From contig ONNU01000316.1 in assembly GCA_900319255.1 (NCBI GenBank), positions 1-5,340 on the forward strand: 5,340 bases of DNA, given 5' to 3'. Below, one piece after another: positions 4,606 to 5,340 of this stretch. A program made the position numbers and the translations under genes. The notes under the pieces are model-generated. The model was not told the DNA's origin, did no database searches, and was given only the letters and a program-made list of their open reading frames with translations. How positions within the stretch are numbered: the first letter of the stretch is position 1; every line of letters starts with the position of its first letter. The DNA comes from an uncultured Eubacteriales bacterium. GTDB taxonomy: Bacteria; Bacillota; Clostridia; Oscillospirales; Acutalibacteraceae.

Positions 4606-5340
4606 TCAGTATTTCTTTGTCATACCGTCCCTGTTGTAATCAGCGTCAGATTTTCTTTTGCTGTCCACATAGAAATTACCCTCATCATTGACCGATTCGG
4701 TGTAGAAGACAGGCTCGTCATTTTCACCGCGGTTAAGCGCCGGATCATCGCTTAATGAAGGAAGCTGGGATTTATCGGCTGGGCTGTTGTTTTTATTAAC
4801 GCCGTAATCTCTGATATTATAATTTGTATTGACGAAGAAATTCTCGCCGTTTTCCTCATTTCCTGTATAAGTGCCCTGCATCTCAAATTCGATATCTTCC
4901 TTTGTGACCTTGAGCTTTGCCTTATATTTGCCCTTTTCAGCAAGGACGGAGATAATGGCATTTTTGACGATCGTTACAAGGAACAGACAGCCTATAATAA
5001 ACATCAGCACAGCGCCGACAAAGGTAGCCTTGATCGCCTTTTCGGAATAGCCTGAATCATAGGTGTTTGCATCGACCATATAATCAAGCAGCGCTTCCTT
5101 TGCGGGCATATCGAGCTTCAGCTTTTTTGAATAGGTGAGATGGTCGAGATTGTTGAGGATACCGATGCGGTAGGGATCGGTCATGCCTCGTACTCTGCCC
5201 TTGAAAAGCACGCTGTCGGCTTCTCCGGTTATCACAGCATAGAACTGATTGTCGATCTTACTATCCGGCAGTGTACGGAAGGCAAGCAGATGTCCGGAAT
5301 CCGATCTTACGCAATATACGATAGTGGTATCTCCCGATTC
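4606..5340 (-). CDS. Membrane protein of unknown function, 5' end outside the window
   Basis: The reading frame is open from the stop codon at 4606-4608 to the right edge, so this is the last 244 residues of a longer protein. I do not recognise the family. Counting from the edge, residues 1-103 are mixed polar and hydrophobic. Residues about 104-127 form one strong transmembrane helix, followed by a Lys-rich stretch (VLAEKGKYKAKLK), and then a hydrophilic tail of about 100 residues rich in Asn, Asp, Glu and Ser. By the positive-inside rule the tail is cytoplasmic and residues 1-103 are outside, which implies at least one more membrane segment or signal peptide upstream of the edge. A GTG at 5235 is in frame but has no role as a start because coding-like sequence continues above it. 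It is probably co-transcribed with ywlC and coaE; a functional link is not evident. Confidence 0.8.
   Translation of the reverse strand, partial: ESGDTTIVYCVRSDSGHLLAFRTLPDSKIDNQFYAVITGEADSVLFKGRVRGMTDPYRIGILNNLDHLTYSKKLKLDMPAKEALLDYMVDANTYDSGYSEKAIKATFVGAVLMFIIGCLFLVTIVKNAIISVLAEKGKYKAKLKVTKEDIEFEMQGTYTGNEENGENFFVNTNYNIRDYGVNKNNSPADKSQLPSLSDDPALNRGENDEPVFYTESVNDEGNFYVDSKRKSDADYNRDGMTKKY

Overview
The window looks like chromosome from a Gram-positive Clostridia, most likely a Ruminococcus-type member of the Oscillospiraceae. This is inferred from protein character, strong AGGAGG-type ribosome binding sites, moderate GC with AT-rich spacers, and the gene set. No rRNA or other phylogenetic marker is present, so the genus is a guess. 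All five convincing genes lie on the minus strand. I see no tRNA, rRNA, CRISPR array, transposase, phage gene or defence gene.

Layout in the direction of transcription (right to left). At 5340-4606 is the 3' part of a membrane protein gene that runs off the right edge; it has one visible transmembrane helix and a long hydrophilic tail. At 4559-3552 is a two-domain threonylcarbamoyl-AMP synthase (Sua5/YwlC type), needed for the tRNA t6A modification. At 3555-2953 is dephospho-CoA kinase (coaE), the last step of CoA synthesis, coupled to the previous gene by an ATGA overlap. At 2550-1840 is a small membrane-anchored GH23 lytic transglycosylase. At 1706-291 is an M18 zinc aminopeptidase with all metal and catalytic residues. 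The first three genes look like one transcript. The transglycosylase would be expected directly behind coaE, but 402 nt separate them. The aminopeptidase has its own TATAAT box.

The coding content is housekeeping. The unusual material lies between the genes. Positions 25-253 hold a tandem pair of about 130-bp repeat units. Each unit carries a perfect 8-bp hairpin whose three-base loop is TTT in one copy and AAA in the other, so the hairpin is inverted between copies, plus a second small stem that differs in a compensated way. The 50-bp lead-in of the second unit recurs (38/50 identical) at 2641-2690 in the coaE-transglycosylase gap, where it precedes a different set of folded sequences. That gap is bounded by an 11-bp perfect inverted repeat (2589-2599 and 2914-2924), like a small non-autonomous element. 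Removing it would leave about 66 nt between the two genes. A seven-unit heptanucleotide tandem repeat (1797-1845) sits exactly on the transglycosylase stop codon. Two gene starts (transglycosylase, Sua5) are better placed downstream of the longest-ORF start.
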